DNA of 64,000 nucleotides from Gimesia aquarii (GTDB taxonomy: Bacteria > Planctomycetota > Planctomycetia > Planctomycetales > Planctomycetaceae), in contig NZ_CP037920.1 in assembly GCF_007748195.1 (NCBI RefSeq), positions 3,855,700 to 3,919,699 of the forward strand. Direction: 5' to 3'. The number at the start of each line of letters is the position of its first letter. Position 1 is the stretch's first letter. Below the pieces are notes generated by a model. It was not told where the DNA came from, searched no databases, and saw nothing but the letters and a program-made list of their open reading frames with translations. Shown here piece by piece: positions 25,713 to 35,604 of the stretch. The translations under genes and the position numbers were made by a program.

Positions 25713-26627
25713 ATGCCAATACACACTTCATTAATGAGTCCAAGTATTAAACAATTAGAACCTGCTGTTGCTCCTGACTGTGCCGAGGTGATGACACAAA
25801 TCCAAAGTATGGAACCATTGCTTGAAGAAATTGAGCGAAATTGCATTCCACAAGGTAAAACGATCATCGTCATGCCCGCATTTAATGCAGCTTCCACCTT
25901 GAGCAAAACATTAACAGATCTTCCTACAGGTATCGTAGACGAAATCATCCTTGTTGATGATGGTAGTACCGACAATACAATTGAACTCGCTTTGAGTCAT
26001 GGCTTAACAGTCATCAAACATAAAGAAAATCGTGGTTACGGTGGAAACCAGAAAACCTGCTACCAATACGCACTTGAGCATGGCGCCGAGTATGTCGTCA
26101 TGCTTCATCCCGACTACCAATATGACAGTCGTGTGGTTGGTGTAGCCATTCAGCTTTTGAAATTAGGGATTTGTGATGTAGTGCTTGGCTCACGAATTCG
26201 TACACGGCGAGAAGCGCTTGCAGGTGGCATGCCGGCCTGGAAATATCTTGCTAATCGTCTTTTGACTATTACAGAAAATGTGGCACTAGGTCAAAATGTA
26301 GGTGATTTTCATAGCGGATTTCGTGCTTACCGGAAAGAGGTCCTGGAAACGATTCCCTTCGAATATAACTCAGACGACTTTGTGTTTGACAGTCAGTTTT
26401 TAGCACAAGCAGTTCACTTTAACTTCCGCATTGGTGACATTCCCGTACCAGTCCGCTACTTTCCCGAAGCCTCGAGCATCAACTTCCGACGCTGTGTTAA
26501 ATATGGGCTGGGAACTCTGGCTGTACTGGCACGATTCTGGGCGCAACGCTTGAGAATTCGTCCCTCAAGAATTTTCTTCAGTAAACAAATTGATTCAGAC
26601 TCAGAAAACCGCATCCAATTACAATAA
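25713..26627 (+). CDS. Glycosyltransferase family 2 (dolichyl-phosphate sugar synthase-like)
   Basis: 304 residues. After a ~45-residue N-terminal extension comes the GT-A fold: [18 protein letters not shown], then [12 protein letters not shown] (nucleotide-sugar site), and [11 protein letters not shown] in place of the usual DADLQ metal-binding region. [17 protein letters not shown] follows. These features are those of the DPM1/DPG-synthase-like GT2 branch, which transfers a sugar to a polyprenyl phosphate at the cytoplasmic face. No membrane helices follow the catalytic domain. GAGGGAGA lies 9 nt before ATG 25713. It is divergent from the TMTC-like gene, for which it could make the lipid-linked donor (inference). 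Confidence 0.88.
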   Translation: MPIHTSLMSPSIKQLEPAVAPDCAEVMTQIQSMEPLLEEIERNCIPQGKTIIVMPAFNAASTLSKTLTDLPTGIVDEIILVDDGSTDNTIELALSHGLTVIKHKENRGYGGNQKTCYQYALEHGAEYVVMLHPDYQYDSRVVGVAIQLLKLGICDVVLGSRIRTRREALAGGMPAWKYLANRLLTITENVALGQNVGDFHSGFRAYRKEVLETIPFEYNSDDFVFDSQFLAQAVHFNFRIGDIPVPVRYFPEASSINFRRCVKYGLGTLAVLARFWAQRLRIRPSRIFFSKQIDSDSENRIQLQ

Positions 26628-26672
26628 GCCTGCTTTTCAGGATCAAAATCGCAAATGGTGGAAACGGTAGCA

Positions 26673-28409
26673 TTAAGTATCTTGGACAGTCGAAGTACTT
26701 TCTGAAGGCTTCCGCATAAAGTGGACAAGAATCGCCAAGCCAATAAACGCTGCTAAAGTGCAGAACCCGGCAAGAGGGTAGTCGCTGGACTTGATACTCC
26801 AGAAGCATCCGAATGTGGCCAGCAACGTTGAAATTCCCATGGCCAAATTCCAGGCAATTCGCTTCCCGCCTTTGGGCATGTGCTCTCCCAGAATCTGGGG
26901 TGAATTCATCATGAAAAAGAAAGTGGCATAGGCAATCGGCAGTAAAACCATTCCAAACATGGATGTGGGAACAGCCAACCAGGCCTTGGCATCGCCTTTC
27001 CAGAAAAATGAACCAACGGCTCCTGTAATGGCTGGCAAATAACAGCCCAATCGGTGTACGGTCCCCTTAGGCTCAACTCCCAACATCTCACATAAAACAA
27101 AACCGTTGATTAACATCAGAATGATAATCGTTGAAATGGCCATTGCCACAACTCCCATACCAAAAACCAACTGCGATACAGTTTTACCGGCAAGAGGTTT
27201 GAGCGCGGCTGCCAATTGAAATGCATCCCGATTAACGAGCATGGCTGCCAACGTTCGCTCTGCGAGTGGAATTTCAGCACGTTTTTGATCTAACACTGTC
27301 GGATTCTCTTTGATTTTTTCCCAGTCAGCATCTGATGCTTGTTCTTTTTTCAAACGTTGATCCAATAATTTATGATACTGTTTTAACAAACCGGGATCTG
27401 CCTGGACAACCTGGCCTTCGGCATTTTTCTCGCCCAATAATCCGGCAGCCGGCTTGGCATGAAACTGAGAGGCGGCAGCAATCACAACACAACTGGTCGC
27501 CAGTACGAACGGAACAAAGAGGCCTGTAGAGAGATCAAATGCGGCTAAACCACGGAAATCTTTATCCCAACCCTTCGCACGCATGGAATAAGGAAGCAGA
27601 AAGGTCATATTAATCCCCACCGCGGTCGCCGCAGCAGTAATCATGACTTTCTGTTGTTTTCCGACAATCAAGTTTTTCCAATAATCTGCATACGCCCCGG
27701 CTTGAGATAGAACGTCAGAAAATTCCGGAGAAGGATTAGAAAACAGACTGAAATTAGGTATGTAGCCGGCGAGAATTTTTCCCCAGTCGAGATCATTTGT
27801 GGAGAAACTCATTTTTGCAACGACACCAAAGAAACAGAGGACCACAATTCCTACTAGAATTTTCAAAATAGCTTCAAACAATTTGATTCCCCATCCACCG
27901 GAATCGTAAAACCAGATCACAATCCCCGCGATGATAAAAAGAGCAGCAACAGCCATGATCTTGCCGTTGTCATCGTTGGCAAAAATTTCTGGTGCCAGAT
28001 TCTGCTGTAACGCGGCAGTCCCTAACGCAAACTGCGGCATACACCAAATCAAATTCGCCATCAGGGTGGCGATTGCCCATCCCCAACCCAAGACAGGATT
28101 GATATGTGTATTGATCGATGCAAAAGGTCGCTCTTTCGTCGATAAAGCAACATAGCCGATCGCACTGAGCATGATTACGCCCATGATCATTGCCACAGGC
28201 TGCAACCACATCAGGTGATATCCGGAAAGAATACCAAGATACAAGCCCCCCGCCAGTGAACCACCTCCCAAGGTAATCGCACTTTGTAACCAACCTGGCC
28301 CAGAGAGGATGGTATACGCTTTGAGCTTGGCACCAACGCCTTTTTGCTTCGCTTCCAGGATTAACTGGCGGTCTTGTTCGATCCGTGAATTTGCTTGGTC
28401 GTCTGTCAT
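26673..28409 (-). CDS. Divergent Nramp (SLC11)-like membrane transporter
   Basis: 578 residues with about eleven to twelve membrane helices. The first helix begins LSGPGWLQSAITLGGGSLAGG. This aligns with the Nramp start (GPGxL followed by DPGN), but the metal-binding DPGN is replaced by GGGS (residues 48-51). The helix-6 region reads FLLPYSMRAKGW where Nramp has the MPH motif. A hydrophilic, Lys/Glu-rich insert of ~70 residues (about 345-400) separates two helices. I infer a LeuT-fold transporter related to Nramp but with a changed substrate site; Mn2+/Fe2+ transport should not be assumed. Start ATG 28409 is divergent from the methyltransferase gene. Confidence 0.65.
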   Translation of the reverse strand: MTDDQANSRIEQDRQLILEAKQKGVGAKLKAYTILSGPGWLQSAITLGGGSLAGGLYLGILSGYHLMWLQPVAMIMGVIMLSAIGYVALSTKERPFASINTHINPVLGWGWAIATLMANLIWCMPQFALGTAALQQNLAPEIFANDDNGKIMAVAALFIIAGIVIWFYDSGGWGIKLFEAILKILVGIVVLCFFGVVAKMSFSTNDLDWGKILAGYIPNFSLFSNPSPEFSDVLSQAGAYADYWKNLIVGKQQKVMITAAATAVGINMTFLLPYSMRAKGWDKDFRGLAAFDLSTGLFVPFVLATSCVVIAAASQFHAKPAAGLLGEKNAEGQVVQADPGLLKQYHKLLDQRLKKEQASDADWEKIKENPTVLDQKRAEIPLAERTLAAMLVNRDAFQLAAALKPLAGKTVSQLVFGMGVVAMAISTIIILMLINGFVLCEMLGVEPKGTVHRLGCYLPAITGAVGSFFWKGDAKAWLAVPTSMFGMVLLPIAYATFFFMMNSPQILGEHMPKGGKRIAWNLAMGISTLLATFGCFWSIKSSDYPLAGFCTLAAFIGLAILVHFMRKPSESTSTVQDT

Positions 28410-28567
28410 TGCAAACTCTTGCTATACCAATATTTATTGGCTATGTTAAATTACAAAGAAAATGTCAATTCTGAGAAACCAAGGTAACCATTTCCGGATT
28501 GAGAATCAAGCATTGAACAGAATTAGAAATCCACTGATTCTAACGAGTTCATTTAGAAATCAGTAAC

Positions 28568-29479
28568 ATGAGCTTCAAATCAACTTTAAAAAAAGCAGTT
28601 TCTTACTGTGTAAAATTCGATCTCATCTGGAAAACCCTCAATGCAACTTTTCTGCAACTTGCTCGATTTATCGAATGGGAACATCACACTCAAACAGTAC
28701 GTTTGAAGGGGATCCCTATCGAAGTAGAAGCAATAGAACGTTTTTGTCCGGACTTCATTGTAAAACACGGCCCTTTTGCGGGGTTAAAATATCCAAGCTC
28801 AACAATCACCCGTGGGACTTTCAATGACGTCACGTATGCGGAAATCAATCCTGTTTGCGGTAATCTCTTTCCCAAATTGATTGGTTCTTACGAGTCTGAA
28901 CTGCATACTACCATTAATACAATCAGTAACTATTCCTATTCGGAAATCATTAATGTTGGTTGCGCTGAAGGATATTACACCGTTGGCTTCGCATTAAAAT
29001 TCCCGGAAGCCAGAATATACGCTTACGACATCAAACAGCAATCACAAGAGCATTGTTTACAGTTGGCCCAATTGAATCACTGTGAACAAAGAATTGAGAT
29101 CAGTGATTTTTGCAGCCCGGAAACCTTATTATCCATTCCCATTTCAAGCAGAGGACTCATTATCTGTGACTGTGAAGGATACGAAGCAGAACTCTTTTCT
29201 GATCGAGTGATTGCACATTTAAAAAAATGTGACTTGCTGATTGAACTCCACGATTTTATTGATCTAAATATTTCAAATAAAATCAAACAGCAATTTGCTG
29301 ATACTCATGAGATCACCATTATCAAGAGCTTAGATGACCTCGAAAAAGCGCGAACCTACCCCATCGCAGAATTAAAAGACTACGATCTCAATGATCGGAG
29401 AGAACTATTGCGTGAAAATCGTACCTGCATCATGGACTGGGTCTTTCTGACACCACTAAGTGAAGAAAACTCGCATTAG
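28568..29479 (+). CDS. FkbM-like SAM-dependent methyltransferase
   Basis: 303 residues. The N-terminal ~120 residues are unassigned. They are followed by a class I methyltransferase core: SEIINVGCAEGYYTVGFA is motif I (the glycine-rich SAM loop), RIYAYDI gives the acidic residue at the end of strand 2, and LIICDCEGYEAELF resembles the DxEGxE block of FkbM enzymes. Such enzymes often methylate sugars of surface glycans, which fits the glycosyltransferases on both sides. No signal peptide. Its stop codon overlaps the stop codon of the convergent GT4 gene (29476-29479). Confidence 0.8.
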   Translation: MSFKSTLKKAVSYCVKFDLIWKTLNATFLQLARFIEWEHHTQTVRLKGIPIEVEAIERFCPDFIVKHGPFAGLKYPSSTITRGTFNDVTYAEINPVCGNLFPKLIGSYESELHTTINTISNYSYSEIINVGCAEGYYTVGFALKFPEARIYAYDIKQQSQEHCLQLAQLNHCEQRIEISDFCSPETLLSIPISSRGLIICDCEGYEAELFSDRVIAHLKKCDLLIELHDFIDLNISNKIKQQFADTHEITIIKSLDDLEKARTYPIAELKDYDLNDRRELLRENRTCIMDWVFLTPLSEENSH

Positions 29480-30633
29480 TTATCACACACACTTTCGAAC
29501 AGCGTTTCTAATTTCTTCATCCCCGAATCATAACCAAACGTTTTCTCAACACGTTCGCGGGCAGCCGGGACCAAGGATTGCCAGGCTTCAGAATGAGATA
29601 CGGCATCGAAGATAGACTCTACTAACGCATTGACATCACCGGGCTGAACGAGTCTGCCATATTCTCCATTCCCCAGAATCTCCGCAGGTCCACTAGGACA
29701 ATCAGTTGAAACAACGGGAATCCGACAAACCATCGCTTCTGCTAATACCAAACCAAATCCTTCATACAATGAAGGCAAACAAAACAGTTGTGCTTCACGA
29801 TAAAATTGAAAGGGATTACTTTGATAACCTTCTAAAATAACATGGTCACTCAAACGTTTTTGTTTGATCTGTTCTTGCAACGCTTCGCGACAGGGACCTT
29901 CCCCTAAAATATGAAATCGTAAATCAGTCAGACCCCGATCATAAACCAGCTTCGCAGCCGCGTCGATCAAATAAGAAAACCCTTTCTGTTGATGAAGCCT
30001 CCCACAGCTTACGACATGATATTTTTCTGAATCCAGTTGAAGCGTTCCCTGTTGATACAACTGATCAATTCGTTCGATATTAATGGGATTGTAATGAGTT
30101 TGGACCAATTCTGGATCCAAATCGTAAAAGGTAATTGCTGCTTGTCTTACTCCTTCTGAAACGGCAACCACAATTTGTGCAGTTTGATAAGCGCGCTTTA
30201 AAATCCGTTTCTTGAAGAACTGAAAACGGTGTTCTGTGCTTATAAAATCATTTTCGGGATCACAGACAATTAATGAGATTCTGTTCGTCTTTGTCTGGGC
30301 AGTCGCAGGTCCTGCAATCAGTGTCATGTGGAATGTATGATCGAATACAAGATCAATCTGCTGCTCTTGAATGACTGCCACCAGGTCAGCCACTAGCTGT
30401 TGATGGATTCTCCCCGGCCAATTCCACTGAGAAGCTGGTTTGCGTAAGTTGAAAGCAAAAACGGGAACATCTTCTGGAAGCTCATCAAGAAGTGAACCTG
30501 AGTGATCAACAAGATACAAGAGCGGGGTAAACCGCTCTCGATTGAGTTTTGCCAATTGATCTAACAGCACACGCTCGGCTCCACCTCCTCCTAAGCTTCC
30601 AATTGCAAAAAGAATGCGAATCTTCTTTGTCAT
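29476..30633 (-). CDS. Glycosyltransferase family 4 (GT-B fold)
   Basis: 385 residues. The N-terminal domain opens RILFAIGSLGGGGAERVLLDQL, the Gly-rich acceptor-side loop of GT4 enzymes. The C-terminal domain has VVSCGRLHQQKGFSYLIDA, FHILGEGPCREAL and the E-x7-E motif in LPSLYEGFGLVLAEAMVCRIPVV, which binds the sugar-nucleotide donor. It acts at the cytoplasmic face in glycan assembly. Start ATG 30633 has only a distant GGAG. It is convergent with the methyltransferase gene, with overlapping stop codons. Confidence 0.93.
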   Translation of the reverse strand: MTKKIRILFAIGSLGGGGAERVLLDQLAKLNRERFTPLLYLVDHSGSLLDELPEDVPVFAFNLRKPASQWNWPGRIHQQLVADLVAVIQEQQIDLVFDHTFHMTLIAGPATAQTKTNRISLIVCDPENDFISTEHRFQFFKKRILKRAYQTAQIVVAVSEGVRQAAITFYDLDPELVQTHYNPINIERIDQLYQQGTLQLDSEKYHVVSCGRLHQQKGFSYLIDAAAKLVYDRGLTDLRFHILGEGPCREALQEQIKQKRLSDHVILEGYQSNPFQFYREAQLFCLPSLYEGFGLVLAEAMVCRIPVVSTDCPSGPAEILGNGEYGRLVQPGDVNALVESIFDAVSHSEAWQSLVPAARERVEKTFGYDSGMKKLETLFESVCDN

Positions 30634-30708
30634 CGAATGCTTAAACTAACTCCATTGAGAGGAACCGAGCTTCCTAAACTCTGTCAATCAGAATCGAAAT
30701 TCGCAGCA

Positions 30709-33447
30709 CTAATCCGTCAAACTACCCGAAACCGTAATGATTAGATTCTCAGGATGAATATATTTTGCAAACGCCTGCTGTGCTGCTTCAGCCGTCACAG
30801 CGTTAATTTTTTTCTCCAACTCGGAATAATATTTCATATCCCGTTTGGCAAATAAATTCGCAGTTAGAATCGAAGCCAATGAAGAATCGTTGGTGCGCGA
30901 GACTTCCTGCTGTTCCAGATAACCTTTCTGTGCATTGGCAAGCTCTTCCTTGGTGATGCCCTTGGAGCTTAAAAGGGTGAGCTCTTCTTTGATCGCCACT
31001 TCTACTTTATTCATGTTTGCAGGATTACAACTGGCGTAAATTGAAATCGAGCCTCGCTCATCAATCGAGTCAGCATGAATGAATGCACCGACACCATATG
31101 CCAGGCCTTCTTTCTGACGAACACGATCACCCAAACGGGATGAAAGGCCGCTTGACCCCAGTACCGAACCTGCAACGATGAGGTCGGGATAATCGGGAGA
31201 GGACGTATTCATCGGAAATGTCAGACCTGCAAAATAAAAGGCATTTGCTTTGTCAGGAATGATAATCTCTGTGAGGTTACCGGGAATCTGATGCGCCATA
31301 GCGGGAATGTGCTTGTAGGCCGCCTTGGACTCCCAGTTCTCCAGCATCGAATTGAGTTGTGAAAATGTCTGATCTTCAGCAAAATCACCAACGACGGCAA
31401 TTTCACCAACGGAAGCCCCAATGAAGTTCTCATAAAGTGATTGCAGGTCACTCTGCGTTAATGCTTTAATTCGCTTAATCTCCTGGTCAATGTCAGGTAC
31501 ATAGCGAGGGTCTTCAACAGAGTAAGGTCGAAGCTGTCGACGGACCGACAGAATCGCCCGCGATTGCGGGTCAGTCTTTTGTTTCTCAAGCATCGCGATT
31601 TGCTGAGTTTTGAGAACTTCCAGTTCTGATTCTGGAAGAGTGGGCTCACGTAAAATGTCTTTCAGAATGTCTAAGACTTTACCCAGATTTTCGCTGCGAG
31701 TTTTAATGCCTACAGTTATTTGACCGGGAGAACCAGAAATACTTAATTGTGCACGTAATTTATTCAGTGCATCCTCAATTTCCTGACGAGTCATCTTCTT
31801 CGTTCCCCGTTTCATTACCACGGGTAGAAATTCACAGGCGAGCCGTTTTCCATTCAGGTTTACCAGGTTGCCATACCGCAACGTCATCTTCAAATTGACT
31901 TCTTCTCCACGTGTCTTCTTTGAAAGCAATGCGACCTTAACACCTGACGATAACGTTTTAACGGTTGTCCGTTTATCAATATTTTCAGGGGAAACATCGA
32001 AGTCTTCCCCCATCGCTACCGTTTCACGTCCTTTGTAATCACCAATCATTTTCGCAATGTCGTTGACTTGCGGAATGGAAACTTTTTCACTTTTATCAAC
32101 GGGTACAAAGATCCCCACTGTGCGGTTATTTTCTTTGAGATAGAGGTCCGCTACACGTTTCACATCTGCAGGAGTCACTTTTTCTAATGCATCGCGATAA
32201 AGAAATCGAAGACGCCAATCTCCCATTGCGACCCACTCAGAAAGCTCGACTGCCAATCGGGAACTGTTATTTTCTGCCTGTTCGTATTGTTTTAACAACT
32301 TCTCTTTGGCACGAGTCACATCCTCAGGAGAGATTCCTTTGTCAATGACAGTCTGAAGAGTGTCAAACATAATCCCCAGAATCACCTGTGGATCATTCCC
32401 TTTAACGACTTCGACGATTAAACGTAAAACACCCGGGTCATGCAACGCGAAGATCGACCCTGAAACGCTGGACGCTTTCTTGGTCTTGACCAAAGCCTGA
32501 TAGAGGACACCTGAGGGATCACTTGTGAGCGCAGATTCCAGTACATCGAGGGCAGCCATATCTTTGTGGGCAGCAGCAGGAATATGATAGACCACGCCGA
32601 CAACAGGAACTTCTCCCACACGACGAAGAGTGACAACCCGCTCACCTTCCTGAGGAGGTTCTTCAGTATAAGTCGAATCCAATTTTCGCTCAGGGCGCGG
32701 AATCGTACCAAAATATTGATTGATTAACTTCAATGCTTCTGTCTGATCAAACTTACCGGCGACAATCAAAACCGCATTATCGGGCTGATAGTATTTCTTA
32801 TAAAACTTTTTCAAACGATCAATGGGAACACGTTCGATGTCTGCCCGGTTACCAATCGTAGACTTTCCATAATTATGCCATTCAAAAGCGGATCCCATTA
32901 CTTTTTGCATCAGCATCCGAGATGGGCTGTTTTCACCTCGCTCGAATTCGTTTCGTACCACCGTCATTTCAGAAGCGAGATCTTCTGCTTTCACATAGCT
33001 ATTCATCATACGGTCTGCTTCCATCTTTAAAGCAAACTCGAGATTATCCTCACTGGCAGGCAATGTTTCGTAATAGTTGGTTCGGTCAAACCAGGTGGTA
33101 CCATTGAATTGGGCACCACGCGCCTGTAATTCTTTGGGAATATTTTTATGTGTGGGAGTCCCTTTGAATAACATATGCTCCAGCAGGTGAGCCATACCTG
33201 TTTCCCCATAACCTTCATGTCGCGAACCGACTAAGATAGTCAGATTCACCGTGACCTTAGGACTGGAAGGGTCAGGAAACAGCAACACTTTCATCCCGTT
33301 TTCCAGGGAATATTCGGTAATCCCTTCTACCGTTCGCACTTTTTCAGGAGGAGCAGGGGACTTGGCAGCTGAAAGAAATGAATTTGATGCAAAGCTCATT
33401 ACTAAAAATACCCCTGCAGTTAAACTCCATTTTTGTCGATTCATCAT
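30709..33447 (-). CDS. Secreted M16-family zinc metalloprotease (two-repeat pitrilysin-like)
   Basis: 912 residues with a signal peptide (about 1-29, ending SFLSAA). The first M16 domain has the inverted zinc motif HLLEH (H87, E90, H91) and the third ligand E167 in VVRNEFE, at the canonical spacing of 76. A second homologous domain from about 490 lacks the HxxEH motif, as usual for the inactive half. It should act as a peptidase in the periplasm or at the cell surface. I start at ATG 33447, with GTGGAG 11 nt upstream; an in-frame TTG at 33480 would spoil the signal peptide. It lies between GT4 and rhomboid genes with short gaps. Confidence 0.95.
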   Translation of the reverse strand: MMNRQKWSLTAGVFLVMSFASNSFLSAAKSPAPPEKVRTVEGITEYSLENGMKVLLFPDPSSPKVTVNLTILVGSRHEGYGETGMAHLLEHMLFKGTPTHKNIPKELQARGAQFNGTTWFDRTNYYETLPASEDNLEFALKMEADRMMNSYVKAEDLASEMTVVRNEFERGENSPSRMLMQKVMGSAFEWHNYGKSTIGNRADIERVPIDRLKKFYKKYYQPDNAVLIVAGKFDQTEALKLINQYFGTIPRPERKLDSTYTEEPPQEGERVVTLRRVGEVPVVGVVYHIPAAAHKDMAALDVLESALTSDPSGVLYQALVKTKKASSVSGSIFALHDPGVLRLIVEVVKGNDPQVILGIMFDTLQTVIDKGISPEDVTRAKEKLLKQYEQAENNSSRLAVELSEWVAMGDWRLRFLYRDALEKVTPADVKRVADLYLKENNRTVGIFVPVDKSEKVSIPQVNDIAKMIGDYKGRETVAMGEDFDVSPENIDKRTTVKTLSSGVKVALLSKKTRGEEVNLKMTLRYGNLVNLNGKRLACEFLPVVMKRGTKKMTRQEIEDALNKLRAQLSISGSPGQITVGIKTRSENLGKVLDILKDILREPTLPESELEVLKTQQIAMLEKQKTDPQSRAILSVRRQLRPYSVEDPRYVPDIDQEIKRIKALTQSDLQSLYENFIGASVGEIAVVGDFAEDQTFSQLNSMLENWESKAAYKHIPAMAHQIPGNLTEIIIPDKANAFYFAGLTFPMNTSSPDYPDLIVAGSVLGSSGLSSRLGDRVRQKEGLAYGVGAFIHADSIDERGSISIYASCNPANMNKVEVAIKEELTLLSSKGITKEELANAQKGYLEQQEVSRTNDSSLASILTANLFAKRDMKYYSELEKKINAVTAEAAQQAFAKYIHPENLIITVSGSLTD

Positions 33448-33580
33448 TCGAAATCTCGCTCCACTTGAGAGGGTAAGCAATATTGTTTGTCCTTAACTCA
33501 ACTGTGTTCAAAATCCAGTTTGGGAATTATAGGCAAATCCAGGAATACCAACAATCGCCGACTATTAGAAATCACAGAGA

Positions 33581-34492
33581 TCATCTCGATTTACCAGCTT
33601 GTTTTAAAAATGTCGTTGCGACACCGATTGCCATACCAGTTCCCAATCCAAATCCATGAGCCATATTTGCAACCGGTCCAACAAAACCAGTCATGCAGAG
33701 AAAAAACCATCCGATCAGAATAAAAACCATGTTGGGTGGCACAAAGAAATACGATTGCGGATCAAATTTACTTTTCATCCACATATACCCAAACATTCCA
33801 TACACAACCCCCGAGAGGCCTCCAAAACTGGGACCGCTCCAATAAAACTGTGCCAGATTAGAAGGAATTGCCGTTAATAACACTAATAATAGTAGCCGAC
33901 CGCTCCCACGATTGGCTTCAATGGCACCTCCCAATTGATAAGTCATGATGCAGTTGAACACAATGTGCATAATCGAGAAGTGAATGAAGATGGGTGTTAC
34001 CAACCGCCAGACTTCACCTTCCCGGACGTCAACCAGACGTTTGTCATAGCTGATCATATTACCTGAAACTTGAAAGGAACAAATACTCAATGCCTGCCTG
34101 ACTTGAGTCTTAGATTCATCGGATTGCATGAAAAGAAACACGACCACACTGATACCAATTAACAACGAAGTCACAGGACAACGGCTCGTAAAGGGACGAT
34201 TCCAGGTTTCGCGAACGTCGACTTGACGACTTTGGTTCTCGCGCACTTTTTTGATTTTTTCTTCACGAATCGATTCCGCCTGTTGAGAAACTCCCTGATA
34301 TTTTTCCGCTGATGTGTTCTTTAAGAATTCATCTAATTCTGATTTAGACTGTTCCACATGATCTTCATCGTATACCCAGACAGTCCATTGATCAGAGGTC
34401 GACTCAACAGTGACATCGATTCCCTTTGTTAGCAAATAGTCTCTAAACATATTTGCCTGCTGCCCTGATTCGAGCGAGCCAATTTTTCTCAT
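33581..34492 (-). CDS. Rhomboid intramembrane serine protease with N-terminal cytoplasmic domain
   Basis: 303 residues. The first ~65 residues (IGSLESGQQANMFRDYLLTKGI) form a small domain like the NRho domain of GlpG, followed by a charged linker and six helices. The catalytic serine is S227 in GGLSGVVYG and the catalytic His is H279 in MAHGFGLGTG. The HxxxN motif (H176, N180) that shapes the oxyanion hole is present. It cleaves single-pass membrane proteins within the inner membrane; the substrate is unknown. ATG 34492 is the start. It is transcribed in the same direction as the flanking genes. Confidence 0.95.
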   Translation of the reverse strand: MRKIGSLESGQQANMFRDYLLTKGIDVTVESTSDQWTVWVYDEDHVEQSKSELDEFLKNTSAEKYQGVSQQAESIREEKIKKVRENQSRQVDVRETWNRPFTSRCPVTSLLIGISVVVFLFMQSDESKTQVRQALSICSFQVSGNMISYDKRLVDVREGEVWRLVTPIFIHFSIMHIVFNCIMTYQLGGAIEANRGSGRLLLLVLLTAIPSNLAQFYWSGPSFGGLSGVVYGMFGYMWMKSKFDPQSYFFVPPNMVFILIGWFFLCMTGFVGPVANMAHGFGLGTGMAIGVATTFLKQAGKSR

Positions 34493-34546
34493 CGTGATTT
34501 CAATCCATGCCTAGACAAGAACTGCACTAATCGTCTTGTGACCGGC

Positions 34547-35563
34547 TTATTCTTGTGCCAAGGCAGATAAATGTTTCCTGACTGATTTTTGTAATGATTC
34601 GTGATCTGACCAGGGAGCATAATGCGCCCGCATGATAAATCCATAGGCTTCCCCAACCTGATAATTGGGAATAAACCATTGAAAATCCCAGGCTGGATTT
34701 AGTCGTCCCCCTCCTGTCGGAGACTGAGCAAACCAGATATGATCACGATCTCGAAAAATCTGAGTATAAGAATATTTTCCACGAATACCATAGTACCACG
34801 GTTGTGAATACACATAGTCAGAAGGGTGATTGACGAGAGTGAGCGGGAAATCCGAAGCGACTTTGGGAAAAAACACCGCATTTTCTGGTGGATGAGTGCT
34901 ATCGACACCATGCGAAGGCGTTTTGGCAGAAATTAAAGCTGCTGGAACATGTAAATTCTCTTTAGATTTCCCATAAAAGTGAATCCGACGATCTTTTGGA
35001 GCCTGCATATAACTGGCCCAAAACAAGCCGATATAACCATTCTTGAATAGATCCGCATGCGGAATACATTCAAACGTATATTCGATCGTACCATCTTCCA
35101 AAATCTGATAGCGTCCACAGCTCTCCAGTTTCCAATTAGGAGTTGGTGCTTGATACAGTTCCACCGTATCATCTGAAATGATTCGTAACTGCATCGGAAA
35201 TTTACGTGGTTCGAATTTCTCTTTCAGCGCAGGAGTCCCGTCATGAATATGTTCAAAATTCAGTCCTGCAATCGTTGGTACAAAAAGATTGTCTTTTTGA
35301 TCTTTATGTCTTAGCGATGCAAGGCCATTATAGCCTGCTCTGTGCCCGGGAAGTTCTTTTGTATTGACGGCGGCGTTATCGACCACAACTGCAACAATAT
35401 TTCCTCGTTTTAAAATGGCTGTATGCTGATCGGCCACACGGTATTTGACCTGGGAATTTGTCAGACTTGTCACCCCGGGAGCACGGTAAGGGTGAGCCCC
35501 TGACATAACAGCCGCAAACCCCATGAATATAAAAACATTAAAAAAATATTTCATCAAGCGCAC
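34547..35563 (-). CDS. Secreted protein of unknown function
   Basis: 338 residues starting at GTG 35563, with GGGAG 7 nt upstream. This gives a good signal peptide (LMKYFFNVFIFMGFAAVMSGA). The mature part is beta-rich with many aromatic residues (for example DFQWFIPNYQVGEAYGF and SQPWYYGIRGKYSY). That suggests a galactose-mutarotase or carbohydrate-binding-like sandwich, but I recognise no named family and see no catalytic motif. An ATG at 35554 is an alternative start. It sits 41 nt after the HtrA-SirB1 gene and before the rhomboid gene, so these may form an operon of envelope proteins. Confidence 0.7.
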   Translation of the reverse strand: MRLMKYFFNVFIFMGFAAVMSGAHPYRAPGVTSLTNSQVKYRVADQHTAILKRGNIVAVVVDNAAVNTKELPGHRAGYNGLASLRHKDQKDNLFVPTIAGLNFEHIHDGTPALKEKFEPRKFPMQLRIISDDTVELYQAPTPNWKLESCGRYQILEDGTIEYTFECIPHADLFKNGYIGLFWASYMQAPKDRRIHFYGKSKENLHVPAALISAKTPSHGVDSTHPPENAVFFPKVASDFPLTLVNHPSDYVYSQPWYYGIRGKYSYTQIFRDRDHIWFAQSPTGGGRLNPAWDFQWFIPNYQVGEAYGFIMRAHYAPWSDHESLQKSVRKHLSALAQE

Positions 35564-35604
35564 GTTAATACTCCCGGTTCTCAACCAATTTTGTTTGAAA
35601 CAGA

